Of a stretch of 64,000 nt of DNA, positions 52,714-61,422 are shown one piece after another. A program made the translations under genes and the position numbers. The DNA lies in assembly GCA_016296345.1 (NCBI GenBank), contig JAEDJL010000003.1:1-64000 (forward strand), given 5' to 3'. Position 1 is the stretch's first letter. Every line of letters starts with the position of its first letter. The stretch comes from Bacteroidales bacterium (GTDB taxonomy: Bacteria > Bacteroidota > Bacteroidia > Bacteroidales > P3). Under the pieces are notes generated by a model. That model saw only the letters and a program-made list of their open reading frames with translations. It was not told the DNA's origin and ran no database searches.

Positions 52714-53973
52714 AGTGATACGGCTCTTCTGCTCTATCAAGATGCGATATTGCTCGGTATTCAGGGCGTTTGAAACCGAATTTTCTTCGTAGTGCCTTAT
52801 CGTAAGCAGACAAAGGGAGTTGTTATATCTGACAACGTACGATTGTTGCAAGGTTTCGATAATCTCGGGCAGCAGATTGTCATTTCTGTCAAAGCAAACC
52901 GAGAAGCTCAAAGCCGAATTTTGCATCATGTTCACCTTTATTCCGAAGGTGGAAAGGACTTCAAAAATTTTGGAAATATTCTCTTCGGCAATGAAAGAGA
53001 AGTCTTTGGGATACACCGATAGCAAAGTCTGATTGTCTTTGAAGATATAGTTAGGCACAAGCGGACAAAGAGCCTTGCAAGCATAGATTACAGTTCCCTT
53101 GTCTTGCGGATTGTTGAAGCTCTTTACATATAATGGTATCTGTTTGTTCTCCAAAGGCTTGATTGTCTTGGGGTGAATAATCGATGCTCCATAGTATGAG
53201 AGTTCTATTGCTTCCTTGTATGGCACTGTTTCGAGAAGAACGGTATTTTTCATCTTCTTGGGGTCGGCGTTCATCACGCCCGACACATCTTTCCATATCG
53301 TCATGCTTTCGGCATCGGAGCAATAGGCAAAAATTGCTGCCGAAAAGTCCGAACCCTCTCTGCCGAGCGTTGTTATATACCCTTCTTTGGTCGAACCGAT
53401 AAAGCCTTGCGTCAAAACCGTATCGCAAACATCAAAAAGCGGAAGCAGGTTTTGCTTTATCAAAGTTTCGGTTTGCTTCCATTTGAGGTCGGAAGTGCGA
53501 AAATTGTTGTCCGTCTTGATAAAATCGGGAGCTGCAACATGACGATGAGAAAAGCCTTCGGCACTCATATATGAGGAAATGATACTTGTCGATAGCCTCT
53601 CTCCGTAAGACACAATGCTGTCATACAAAAAGTCGTAGTCGTTAGGGTTGAGCGTAAGTATCTTTGCCCTGCACTCTTCGACCATAAGAGCGACCAATGA
53701 GCGGCAAGCCATACGGTCATTCTCCTTTGTAAACAAACCATCGATTATTTCAAAATGATAAGAGAGCAAAGCCTCAAAATCCTTCTCCTCCACACGGTGT
53801 TCATTGTGCCAAAGATTGACCACTTTCTCCAAAGCATTGGTCGTTTTTCCCATTGCCGAAACTACAACTATGCGTTTACGGCTCTCACTGCCCAATATGG
53901 ACAACACATTCTTCACTGCCGAGGAGGTATTGACCGAAGCCCCTCCGAATTTCTCCACATATATCTTTTGCAT
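52678..53973 (-). CDS. lysC: Aspartate kinase
   Basis: First step of the aspartate family pathway. 431 residues with the kinase start VEKFGGASVNTSSAVKNV, SYGERLSTSIISSYM, TTLGREGSDFSAAIFAYC and SVYPKDFSFIAEENISKIFE in the ACT region. It is monofunctional: no homoserine dehydrogenase part. The ATG at 53973 is chosen, 18 nt after TAGTTTTG (53992-53999). Confidence 0.94.
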   Translation of the reverse strand: MQKIYVEKFGGASVNTSSAVKNVLSILGSESRKRIVVVSAMGKTTNALEKVVNLWHNEHRVEEKDFEALLSYHFEIIDGLFTKENDRMACRSLVALMVEECRAKILTLNPNDYDFLYDSIVSYGERLSTSIISSYMSAEGFSHRHVAAPDFIKTDNNFRTSDLKWKQTETLIKQNLLPLFDVCDTVLTQGFIGSTKEGYITTLGREGSDFSAAIFAYCSDAESMTIWKDVSGVMNADPKKMKNTVLLETVPYKEAIELSYYGASIIHPKTIKPLENKQIPLYVKSFNNPQDKGTVIYACKALCPLVPNYIFKDNQTLLSVYPKDFSFIAEENISKIFEVLSTFGIKVNMMQNSALSFSVCFDRNDNLLPEIIETLQQSYVVRYNNSLCLLTIRHYEENSVSNALNTEQYRILIEQKSRITLQCLVERKADS

Positions 53974-53991
53974 ATCCTCCGATTTTGACCA

Positions 53992-53999
53992 CAAAACTA
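53992..53999 (-). promoter_or_regulatory. -7 box of lysC
   Basis: Minus-strand TAGTTTTG, 18 nt before the lysC ATG. No clear -33 element. Confidence 0.5.
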
Positions 54000-54013
54000 C
54001 AAAAAAAACAGCT

Positions 54014-54032
54014 ATCTCGGCGTTTTATTTTG
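54014..54032. repeat. Single palindrome unit
   Basis: A TCGGCGTTTTATTTTG half-unit between divergent lysC and ftsX. Its 3' TTTG doubles as the ftsX -33 element. Confidence 0.5.
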
Positions 54033-54059
54033 CCATAAAGTGCTTTTTTTGTACCTTTG
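54030..54059 (+). promoter_or_regulatory. Promoter of the ftsX operon
   Basis: TTG at 54030-54032 and TACCTTTG at 54052-54059, spacer 19 bp. The ATG is 17 bp further. Confidence 0.7.
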
Positions 54060-54076
54060 CCCGATATTTTTTTGAT

Positions 54077-54955
54077 ATGAGTACAAGACATAAACACAAA
54101 TCATTCATTCTTTGGAGCGTAAACTTCTCCACGGTATTGAGCATCTCGCTTGTGATGTTTCTGTTGGGCTTCATAACCTTGTTTATTTACCATACCTACA
54201 CCACAAGTCAGCAAATCAAAGAGCAGGTTTCCTTTACCGTATATCTCAACCTTGACACCGATGAGCAGCAGGCAAAAGATTTGGAGAACGAAATCAAGAA
54301 AAATCCAAAGGTCAAATCGACTCGCTTCATCTCTTCGGAGCAGGCGGCACAAATGATGAACAAAGTAATGGGAGAAGACCACCTTTCGGTATTGGATTCT
54401 GTCAATCCCTATCAGGCATCTATCGAAGTAAACCTCAAAGCCCAAGCTCTGAAAATTTCGGAAATTAAACAATTTATCGTAACCGTCGAAGCAAAAGACA
54501 TTGTCGATGTTGTAGATTATCGTCATGACCTTGTAACCGACATCAATGACGCAATTTACAACATAAGTGCCTTTATCTTCGTCCTCTTTTTGTGTTTGCT
54601 CTTCATAGCAGTTACTCTTATCAACCACACAATTCGACTTACGATAAATAGCAAGCGTTTGCAAATACGCTCAATGGAACTTGTCGGAGCAAAAGCGGGA
54701 TTTATTCGCCGACCGTTTGTTGTCAGAGGAGTGGTTTTGGGACTTATCGGTTCTCTTGTTGCCGACGGATTGCTCACAGGGGTACTCTATTGGGTCTATT
54801 CGGGCATCAAAGGCTTGGTATTGGCAGAACATATAAAGATATACGCACTTGTGGGAATTGCAATCGTGGTTTTGGGAGTACTTCTCTCCTTCTGCTTTAC
54901 CTACAATGCCGTTCGCAAGAGCATGAACCTTAACAGCAGCAAATTATACAAGTAG
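54077..54955 (+). CDS. ftsX: Cell division protein FtsX (permease-like)
   Basis: With FtsE it forms an ABC-type complex that controls cell-wall hydrolases at the septum. 292 residues: one membrane helix near 18-40 (VLSISLVMFLLGFITLFIYH), a periplasmic domain, then three helices, with SKRLQIRSMELVGAKAGFIR before the last pair. ftsE is not adjacent. It leads the ftsX-DUF3098-uppP-truB run typical of Bacteroidetes. Confidence 0.93.
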   Translation: MSTRHKHKSFILWSVNFSTVLSISLVMFLLGFITLFIYHTYTTSQQIKEQVSFTVYLNLDTDEQQAKDLENEIKKNPKVKSTRFISSEQAAQMMNKVMGEDHLSVLDSVNPYQASIEVNLKAQALKISEIKQFIVTVEAKDIVDVVDYRHDLVTDINDAIYNISAFIFVLFLCLLFIAVTLINHTIRLTINSKRLQIRSMELVGAKAGFIRRPFVVRGVVLGLIGSLVADGLLTGVLYWVYSGIKGLVLAEHIKIYALVGIAIVVLGVLLSFCFTYNAVRKSMNLNSSKLYK

Positions 54956-54968
54956 AAAAATAATCGAA

Positions 54969-55220
54969 ATGGAAAAAACAAACAAACCTCAGGAAGACAC
55001 AAAAAGAGATTTCGTCTTCGGAAAATGGAATTACATCATAATGGGCATAGGCTTGGTCATCTTGGCAATAGGATACATATTGTTGAGCGGCGGAGGCAGC
55101 AACAACCCCGACCAATTCAGCGAAGCTTTGTTCAACAGCCGCCGAATGTTGTGGGCTCCTGTCTTTATAGTAGGAGGATTAGTTGTAGAAGTTTATGCAA
55201 TCATGAAAAAAGCAAAGTAA
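54969..55220 (+). CDS. DUF3098 small membrane protein
   Basis: 83 residues with two membrane helices ([18 protein letters not shown] and [20 protein letters not shown]) separated by a short polar loop. [15 protein letters not shown] at the start is the DUF3098 pattern. It lies between ftsX and uppP, as in many Bacteroidetes, suggesting an envelope role. Function unknown. Confidence 0.88.
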   Translation: MEKTNKPQEDTKRDFVFGKWNYIIMGIGLVILAIGYILLSGGGSNNPDQFSEALFNSRRMLWAPVFIVGGLVVEVYAIMKKAK

Positions 55221-55224
55221 CACA

Positions 55225-56019
55225 ATGGATACAATACAAGCAATCATCATTTCGATAGTCGAAGGACTGACAGAATTTCTGCCGGTCTCCTCAACAGGAC
55301 ACATGATTATCACTCAGGGAATTTTGGGCGTCAAAAGCGATGAGTTTGTCAAGCTCTTCACGGTCTGCATTCAGTTTGGAGCAATTCTTTCCGTCCTTGT
55401 GATGTATTGGAAGCGTTTCTTCCAGACTTGGGAATTCTATTGGAAACTCTTGGTGGCTTTTCTGCCTGCCGCAATCATCGGTTTTTTGGCAGGAGACTTG
55501 ATTGACAGCTTCTTGGAGAACGTATGGGTGGTATCCATCATGCTTGTAATCGGAGGAGTGTTCATGTTGTTTGTCGATAAGTGGTTCAACAATCCTGCAA
55601 AAGACCAGACTATCACCTACAAAAAGAGCTTTATGATAGGTTTGGCTCAATGTGTTGCAATGATTCCGGGAGTAAGCCGCTCGATGGCAACAATCGTCGG
55701 AGGTATGACCCAAAAGCTCTCACGCAAAACAGCCGCCGAGTTCTCGTTCTTCCTTGCAGTGCCAACCATGGCAGCCGCTTCGGGCTACAAACTGCTCAAA
55801 GCCTTTACTTCCGAAAGCGGAATGCAACTTTTGAGCGACAATTTGACAACGCTTTTGATAGGAAATCTTGTTGCGTTTGTTGTTGCCATTTTGGCAATTA
55901 AGTTTTTTATCAACTTTCTTACAAAGTATGGTTTTAAGGCATTCGGATATTACAGAATTGTTGTAGGCTTGCTGATAATCATACTGATGTTTTGCGGAAT
56001 TCCATTGGAGGTTGCGTAG
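55225..56019 (+). CDS. uppP: Undecaprenyl-diphosphatase
   Basis: Recycles the lipid carrier of peptidoglycan synthesis. A 264-residue membrane protein of the BacA type: [20 protein letters not shown] (catalytic E and S/H) and [19 protein letters not shown] are the two hallmark motifs. It starts four bases after DUF3098. Confidence 0.96.
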   Translation: MDTIQAIIISIVEGLTEFLPVSSTGHMIITQGILGVKSDEFVKLFTVCIQFGAILSVLVMYWKRFFQTWEFYWKLLVAFLPAAIIGFLAGDLIDSFLENVWVVSIMLVIGGVFMLFVDKWFNNPAKDQTITYKKSFMIGLAQCVAMIPGVSRSMATIVGGMTQKLSRKTAAEFSFFLAVPTMAAASGYKLLKAFTSESGMQLLSDNLTTLLIGNLVAFVVAILAIKFFINFLTKYGFKAFGYYRIVVGLLIIILMFCGIPLEVA

Positions 56020-56723
56020 TGAGAATAGACCTTGAACAAGGAGGATACCTGCTGTTGAACAAACCATACGAGTGGAGTTCGTTTCAAGCCACCAAAAAGG
56101 TACAGTTTATCCTCAAGAAGCACTTCAATACCAAGAAGATAAAAATAGGACACGCAGGAACGCTTGACCCTTTGGCAACAGGGCTGCTGATTTTGTGCGT
56201 AGGCAGATATACCAAACGCATAGAGGAGTTTCAAGCCAAGGAGAAAGAATACACCGGAGTGTTCACTCTCGGAGGCACGACGGCAAGTTACGACAAAGAA
56301 AAGCCGATTGACGCAACCTATCCCACCGAACACATCACCAAAGAAAGCATTTTGCAAGCAGCAGAGAGCTTTCTCGGCGAGCAGATGCAAACTCCGCCAA
56401 TCTTTTCGGCAATAAAAGTGGGTGGAGTAAGAGCATACAGCAAAGCAAGAGACGGAAAGGAAATAGAGATAAAGCAACGCAAGATAAGCATATCCGAGTT
56501 TGAAATAACCGATGTGCAGATGCCCGAAGTGGCATTTCGTATCAAATGTTCAAAAGGAACATACATTCGCTCTATAGCAAGAGACTTTGGCGAAAGACTG
56601 CAATCGGGAGCATATCTCTCGTCGCTTTGCAGAACCAAAATCGGCGAACACTCCATAGATGAAGCTCTCTCGATAGACCAAATAACAGAACTCTACCCTC
56701 CGCAATCACCTTTGCAGAGCTAA
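56019..56723 (+). CDS. truB: tRNA pseudouridine(55) synthase TruB
   Basis: Makes pseudouridine 55 in the T-loop of tRNAs. 234 residues from a GTG start at 56019 that shares one base with the uppP stop. YLLLNKPYEWSSFQATKKVQ leads to the catalytic D50 in KIGHAGTLDPLATGLLILC; later CSKGTYIRSIARDFGE. A TTG at 55992 in the same frame is the less likely start. Confidence 0.94.
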   Translation: MRIDLEQGGYLLLNKPYEWSSFQATKKVQFILKKHFNTKKIKIGHAGTLDPLATGLLILCVGRYTKRIEEFQAKEKEYTGVFTLGGTTASYDKEKPIDATYPTEHITKESILQAAESFLGEQMQTPPIFSAIKVGGVRAYSKARDGKEIEIKQRKISISEFEITDVQMPEVAFRIKCSKGTYIRSIARDFGERLQSGAYLSSLCRTKIGEHSIDEALSIDQITELYPPQSPLQS

Positions 56724-56806
56724 ACTCCGCAATCAAGCCGAAAAAAAAGACAAGCTGGACGCTACATATCAAATTCGGCAACTTAAACAACTCGAAACAC
56801 ACGACA

Positions 56807-58264
56807 ATGAGGAGCATTGAAAAAAATCAAATACTGACAGGATTGAAGGTAATCGGGCTTCTGTTGATGATAGAAGCGGGATTTATGTTTGTTTCTCTCA
56901 TTGCAGCACTTTGGTATGGGCAGGGCGATGCTCAAAGCATCTTTTTGTCGGTACTGATAACCCTTTCGACAGGAGCATTGCTTCGCTTTGCAATACGCCC
57001 GCAGAAGATTGACATCGACCGACGCCTCGGCATTTTGATAGTTGCCTCAATCTGGTTGATAATGACCCTTTTCGGCACACTGCCCTACCTGATTGGCGGA
57101 TACTCAAAGGACTTTACCACCGCAGCTCTTGAAACCATGTCGGGATTTACCACAACCGGAGCGAGCAACCTTGACGACATAGAAGCCCTTCCGAAAGGCA
57201 TACTGCTGTGGAGAAGTCTCACCCACTGGATTGGAGGAGTGGGAATTGTGGTAATAGTCATTTCGTTCATTCCTTCGATTGGAGGCGGAGCTATGGCACT
57301 GTTTTCTGCCGAGAGTGCAGGACCGAGCAAAACAAAAATCTCGCCTCACATAGGAACAACAGGCAAAATAATCTGCGGAGTCTATTTTGTGCTGACCGCA
57401 ATCTGCTGCATAGTATATATTTTGTGCGGAATGGACTTTTTTGACGCCATTAACCATGCTTTTTCTACCCTTGCCTCGGGCGGATATTCCACAAAAAACT
57501 CCTCTGCCGCCGCATTCTCGCCACTTTTGCAGTATATGATGATACTTTTCATGATTCCTGCCGGAACGAACTTCATCTTGATATACTATTGTATCAAAGG
57601 ACAGTTCTCTCACCTGAGAAAGAGCGAAGAATTTAAGGTATATCTGCTGACGATACTCATTGCTGCCTTGATAATATTTGCATGGATTTTGCCACAAAGC
57701 CCGAGCGTGGAATATGCTTTCAGAAGTGCTTTGTTCCATACGGTAAGTTTCATATCCTCGACAGGATTTGTGTTGGACGATTACTCACTCTGGCCGCTGC
57801 CTGCGGTACTTATTTTGGTCTTTCTTATGTTCTGTGGCTCTATGAGCGGCTCTACGTCGGGAGGACTTAAATTGGTGAGAATGATATTGCTGTTCAAAAA
57901 TGCAAGAAGGATAATCAAGCGTGGTGTTCACTCTTCTGCATATCTGCCACTGAAAATGGACGGCAAGATTGTGCAGGACAATGTGATGAACAACGTAATG
58001 GTCATCTTCCTTATGTTCATTATCACCCTCATTGTAACCATGTTTGCACTCGTTTTGAGCGGTTTTGGCATGGAAGAGGCGTTCAGCTCCGCCATAACCT
58101 GCGTTTCCAACATAGGACCAACCCTCGGCGAATACGGAGGCTTCGGTTCGTTTGCCAATGCACCTGTTGCATCAAAATGGATTTTGTTTGTGTCAATGTA
58201 TTTGGGAAGATTGGAAATTGCAACCGTACTCGTACTCTTCTCTCCTTCGTTTTGGAGAAAATAA
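56807..58264 (+). CDS. trkH: Potassium uptake protein TrkH
   Basis: A 485-residue K+ transporter of the TrkH/KtrB superfamily. It has four P-loop repeats: TMSGFTTTGASNL (first), STLASGGYSTKNS (second), SFISSTGFVLDDYSLW (third) and TCVSNIGPTLGEYG (fourth). The DMI helices lie between. The regulatory partner TrkA is usually adjacent but is not in the window. It starts 83 bp after truB. Confidence 0.94.
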   Translation: MRSIEKNQILTGLKVIGLLLMIEAGFMFVSLIAALWYGQGDAQSIFLSVLITLSTGALLRFAIRPQKIDIDRRLGILIVASIWLIMTLFGTLPYLIGGYSKDFTTAALETMSGFTTTGASNLDDIEALPKGILLWRSLTHWIGGVGIVVIVISFIPSIGGGAMALFSAESAGPSKTKISPHIGTTGKIICGVYFVLTAICCIVYILCGMDFFDAINHAFSTLASGGYSTKNSSAAAFSPLLQYMMILFMIPAGTNFILIYYCIKGQFSHLRKSEEFKVYLLTILIAALIIFAWILPQSPSVEYAFRSALFHTVSFISSTGFVLDDYSLWPLPAVLILVFLMFCGSMSGSTSGGLKLVRMILLFKNARRIIKRGVHSSAYLPLKMDGKIVQDNVMNNVMVIFLMFIITLIVTMFALVLSGFGMEEAFSSAITCVSNIGPTLGEYGGFGSFANAPVASKWILFVSMYLGRLEIATVLVLFSPSFWRK

Positions 58265-58290
58265 ATCACCACAGCAAGACCCTGAACAAC

Positions 58291-58326
58291 AAAAAAAGCT
58301 CTCGTCCATGGAGAAAAGACGAGAGC
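58291..58326 (-). terminator. Minus-strand intrinsic terminator (of a candidate small RNA)
   Basis: GCTCTCGTC and GACGAGAGC form a 9-bp stem, followed on the minus strand by seven T. No minus-strand protein gene lies upstream of it. Confidence 0.75.
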
Positions 58327-58416
58327 AAAAGGTTTAATTTAGTTTTATAGCAACATCGTAGTGTGCAAATCAATCTACAGACCGAAAGAACTCCCGGCTC
58401 TTTCTATATCTACCTT
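58291..58416 (-). ncRNA. Candidate small RNA
   Basis: A minus-strand TACCTTTG box (58423-58430) and the strong terminator at 58291-58326 bracket about 120 nt without an open frame of note. A 5' hairpin is possible (GAAAGA/TCTTTC). It is the only place in the window where a promoter and T-run terminator face a region with no gene on that strand. Inference only. Confidence 0.45.
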
Positions 58417-58422
58417 CGATTG

Positions 58423-58430
58423 CAAAGGTA
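58423..58430 (-). promoter_or_regulatory. -7 box of the candidate small RNA
   Basis: Minus-strand TACCTTTG, divergent to the araC-type gene. No well-spaced -33 element was found. Confidence 0.4.
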
Positions 58431-58536
58431 TCACCTTTTGGCAAACAAGATGTTGCAATGCTTCAAAACAAAATGTCAAATCTTCAAAAACATTATAAGT
58501 GTTTATAAGTTAGCAAGCTATATTCCGAACTTTTTG

Positions 58537-58544
58537 TAAATTTG
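58537..58544 (+). promoter_or_regulatory. -7 box of the AraC-type regulator
   Basis: TAAATTTG ends only 4 bp before the ATG at 58549, predicting a leaderless mRNA. Confidence 0.5.
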
Positions 58545-58548
58545 CAAA

Positions 58549-59676
58549 ATGATACAAACAGATTTTTACGTTTTGACACTTTGTTTCCTTTCCGGAACTA
58601 CGGCATGTTTGATGTTGCTATGCCATTTCATGCTCAAAAGAAAAGGATACAAGTATCGGTTTCAAAAGATACTCTCCGTGGTATTGTGTTGCCACGCTTT
58701 GGCATTTTTCAACAACTATTTTGTAATGTTGTTCGGCAAATCAGAAAATGCAGACTTTATAAACACATTATTTCTCACCTACGACTTCTGCGTAAGCAGT
58801 CTGTGGATAGTTTTTATCATCGATTTGATCTCTCCAAAACTCTACAAGCTCAAACACCTTCTCACCATACCCGGCACATTTGTGCTTTCAATCATAATAT
58901 ATGCCATAACAGGCAGCGACTACATTTATTTCTTCGACTTGTCTCTCACCTGCCTCTTAGTAATCGTGTTCTATATCATCTTGGAAATAAGAGTGAAGCG
59001 ATACACATCAACGCTGAAACAAAACATCTCCGACCTTCAATACTTCGACCTGCAATGGGTTTGTGTGGTATTGAGGGTTCTGCTTGTCATGGCAAGCGTA
59101 TGGATTGCCGAAAGCATAGTTCAAAAATCGTGGTTCTCGACCGAACACAACTCAAACAACCTGATAATCGATATTCTCTGGTGTCTGATTGCCGGAATTG
59201 TCGCCCTGTATATCACAAAGAGTGCAATGAACCAACAAATCTACACCATAAACAGCGAAAGCAAAGACACAAATAAAGCAAACGACAACCCTTCGCAAGA
59301 AAAAGCATATTACGCAAAGGCAATCAAACAAAACATCGACGAGATTATCCTAAGCAAACAATACTACCTGAACAAAGACCTCTCACTCAACTCACTTGCC
59401 TCACTGCTCGGCACAAACAGACAATACCTGTCGAGCTATATCAAGAACATCAAGCATTCCACGTTTTACGACTATGTGAATGAGTTTCGTCTTTCGTCAG
59501 TTCTCGAAAAACTGAACGCAACCGACAACTTGAAACAAGTCGATTGGGAAGAGATTATCGGCTCTTGCGGCTTCAACTCCTACTCCACATTTTTGAGAGT
59601 ATTCAAAAAACGCTTCAAGATGTTGCCTTCAAAATACGTCAAAGAGCTGCAAAAGAGCAAATCTCCCGACAAATAA
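58549..59676 (+). CDS. Membrane-anchored AraC-family transcription regulator
   Basis: 375 residues. The N-terminal half has about six to seven membrane helices (FYVLTLCFLSGTTACLMLLC, LLTIPGTFVLSIIIYAITGS, LSLTCLLVIVFYIILEIRVK, IIDILWCLIAGIVALYITKS). The C-terminal third is an AraC DNA-binding domain: LSLNSLASLLGTNRQYLSSY, then EEIIGSCGFNSYSTFLRVFK and KMLPSKYVKEL. It is thus a sensor that regulates genes from the inner membrane. The target is unknown; a candidate small RNA is divergent from it. Confidence 0.9.
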   Translation: MIQTDFYVLTLCFLSGTTACLMLLCHFMLKRKGYKYRFQKILSVVLCCHALAFFNNYFVMLFGKSENADFINTLFLTYDFCVSSLWIVFIIDLISPKLYKLKHLLTIPGTFVLSIIIYAITGSDYIYFFDLSLTCLLVIVFYIILEIRVKRYTSTLKQNISDLQYFDLQWVCVVLRVLLVMASVWIAESIVQKSWFSTEHNSNNLIIDILWCLIAGIVALYITKSAMNQQIYTINSESKDTNKANDNPSQEKAYYAKAIKQNIDEIILSKQYYLNKDLSLNSLASLLGTNRQYLSSYIKNIKHSTFYDYVNEFRLSSVLEKLNATDNLKQVDWEEIIGSCGFNSYSTFLRVFKKRFKMLPSKYVKELQKSKSPDK

Positions 59677-60020
59677 CCACCCAAGTTACATTCCTCTACC
59701 CTTTCATGACGATATAATGACGTGATTTGCAATTACGCTTTGTATCTTTTTACGCTTTTGCCCCTGCAGGGCGTTGCTAATCCTCCATTTTCTTCGGGAA
59801 ACGTATTGGCATTATCTCTCATACCATATTTTCGGGCGGTATTGGCATTGTTTTATTTCTATACATCTTCGGGCTGAAAGTCCGAAAAGCACACAGCTCG
59901 GGGCAGAGCGAAAGCGTCGCCCCGAGTTAATAATACCTTACAATAATCGCCATGTAGGGTCAAAAGCGTTCTTATACTACCACATATAAGAGGCAGTTTT
60001 GCGTAAATCACCAAAAAAAA
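59677..60020. other. Non-coding stretch with REP-like hairpins
   Basis: No convincing gene. It contains GCCCCTGCAGGGC (about 59760), a direct repeat GTATTGGCATT (59804 and 59838 areas), CTTCGGGCTGAAAGTCCGAA (59869-59888) and a strong stem CTCGGGGC/GCCCCGAG (59897-59927). The pattern suggests remnants of REP-like repeats. Confidence 0.5.
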
Positions 60021-60021
60021 A

Positions 60022-60053
60022 TTGCACGATTAAAGCGAAATTTTATATCTTTG
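60022..60053 (+). promoter_or_regulatory. Promoter of the structured RNA / beta-helix gene
   Basis: TTG at 60022-60024 and TATCTTTG at 60046-60053, spacer 21 bp. The predicted start is near 60060, almost 390 bp before the next gene. Confidence 0.6.
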
Positions 60054-60159
60054 CAAGCTGAAAACCAACAAAAAGAAAGGAGACAAAAGAAACAGAAAGT
60101 AAAAGACATTAGAATTAGTACATTTTATTAGACATATAAAAGCGTTTTTGCTTATACTC

Positions 60160-60309
60160 GTAGATGTGAAACTTGGAACATTTCATAAAATCAACTGGTA
60201 GTTAAGCCAAGAACGCTCGCGATTATTATCGTGGGCTTTTCTTGTTCAGTTGATTAGGTAGTTCCAAGACCTCACATTACAATAAGAAATCAAGTCCCAC
60301 GACTTTTTT
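60160..60309 (+). ncRNA. Structured RNA, 6S-like rod or attenuator leader
   Basis: The outer stem is GTA-ATGTGA with TCACAT-TAC. It continues as CTTGGAAC (60172-60179) with GTTCCAAG (60261-60268). After an internal loop, TCAACTG (60191-60197) pairs with CAGTTGA (60247-60253), enclosing a tip hairpin GCGAT-TATT-ATCGT. A small terminator AAGTC-CCAC-GACTT plus T-run follows (60292-60309). CGTGGG (60230-60235) and CTTG (60241-60244) can also pair with CCCACG and CAAG of the terminator, giving an alternative fold. Family not recognised. Confidence 0.6.
60291..60309 (+). terminator. Short terminator at the end of the structured RNA
   Basis: AAGTC-CCAC-GACTT with T-run to 60309. The 5-bp stem is weak on its own and may be regulated. 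Confidence 0.55.
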
Positions 60310-60327
60310 ATGTCCGTACGTCAAGAA

Positions 60328-60356
60328 AAAGCAAAGCAAAGCAAAGCAAAGCAAAG
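60328..60356. repeat. GCAAA pentanucleotide tandem repeat (5 copies)
   Basis: Five perfect GCAAA copies at 60331-60355 followed by a variant GTAAA. It lies in the leader of the beta-helix gene. Confidence 0.85.
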
Positions 60357-60445
60357 TAAACAAACAAATCAAAGAAAAAAATCGCCTTGGGGACTTGGGC
60401 GGAGTAAAAAAAACAGATTTTAGAAACAATTAAAAATTTATCGAA

Positions 60446-61411
60446 ATGAAAAGGACATTTTTATTGATTTGCACCATACTATGTGCAAACGTGCTTATGG
60501 CACAAGAACAGTTAGCAGTATTGAGACATAACGACTCTACAAGCGTCTTTTATGGGCAATCTGCATTCGTACAAGCCTACACAGCCGCAACACACGGCGA
60601 CATCATCACCCTATCAGACGGAATATTCACCGCACCAGGCAGTGTACGAAAAGGAATCACCGTCAGAGGAAACGGAGCCGTTGCAGATACTGCACGAAGA
60701 AGCACAGGAACTTATTTTATGGAAAATTTTCAAGTTGCTCAATTGGGAGATTCATTACAATTCTCAGCAGAAGGAATTTATTTTAATTATTTTAATTCAC
60801 ACCAATCCTACGACATAAAACTTACAAGGTGTTATATGAAGTATTTTTCTCAAAATGGTGGTGTGCAAGCAACTAATTGTATAATAAAAGGTACTGCAGA
60901 CGGTACTTCATCTCAAAATAATACATATACTAACTGTGTTATAAATAATAATGGTACTAATTATTATATTCCTAATTTCGTAATTTGTAATCATTGTATA
61001 ATATCAGGAAATGATTCTTATAGTTATTCTTCTTATCAATTTAACAATTGTGTGGTAAGAAAAAGCGGTGGTAATGATACTATCCTTAATGGTGCTGTAA
61101 ATTATAGCGTTCTTATTGGTTTTACTGGTACTAATAGTCCTACTTCTTCTGGGAATGTTGCGATGAGTCTTAGTGATGTGTTTGAAAATTGGAATGGAAA
61201 TAGTCTTCCTACTGATTTAGAGACATACGTTTTGAAGTCTTCTGTTTCTGATAGCATTCAAAGTTTGGACGGAAGTGAGGTTGGAATTTTTGGGGGCTTT
61301 ATGCCTTTTGATTGGAGACCGTCTTATAGTATTATTAAGAGGTTTAATGTTGCTAATCGTACTACTGCGGACGGAAAGTTGAGTGTGGACATTGAGGTAA
61401 TAAGTGAATAA
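60446..61411 (+). CDS. Secreted beta-helix (polymorphic surface) protein
   Basis: 321 residues. Signal peptide MKRTFLLICTILCANVLMAQ is followed by a parallel beta-helix-like section: GDIITLSDGIFTAPGSVRKG, IKLTRCYMKYFSQNGGVQAT, NCIIKG, TNCVINNNG, CNHCIISG, and FNNCVVRKSG repeat a short coil with Cys/Asn at fixed spacing. The later part is more AT-rich and Asn/Ser/Tyr-rich than the neighbours. No T9SS signal is present at its end. It is followed 11 bp later by the large repeat protein, so probably co-expressed. Confidence 0.8.
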   Translation: MKRTFLLICTILCANVLMAQEQLAVLRHNDSTSVFYGQSAFVQAYTAATHGDIITLSDGIFTAPGSVRKGITVRGNGAVADTARRSTGTYFMENFQVAQLGDSLQFSAEGIYFNYFNSHQSYDIKLTRCYMKYFSQNGGVQATNCIIKGTADGTSSQNNTYTNCVINNNGTNYYIPNFVICNHCIISGNDSYSYSSYQFNNCVVRKSGGNDTILNGAVNYSVLIGFTGTNSPTSSGNVAMSLSDVFENWNGNSLPTDLETYVLKSSVSDSIQSLDGSEVGIFGGFMPFDWRPSYSIIKRFNVANRTTADGKLSVDIEVISE

Positions 61412-61422
61412 ATCTTACAGCA

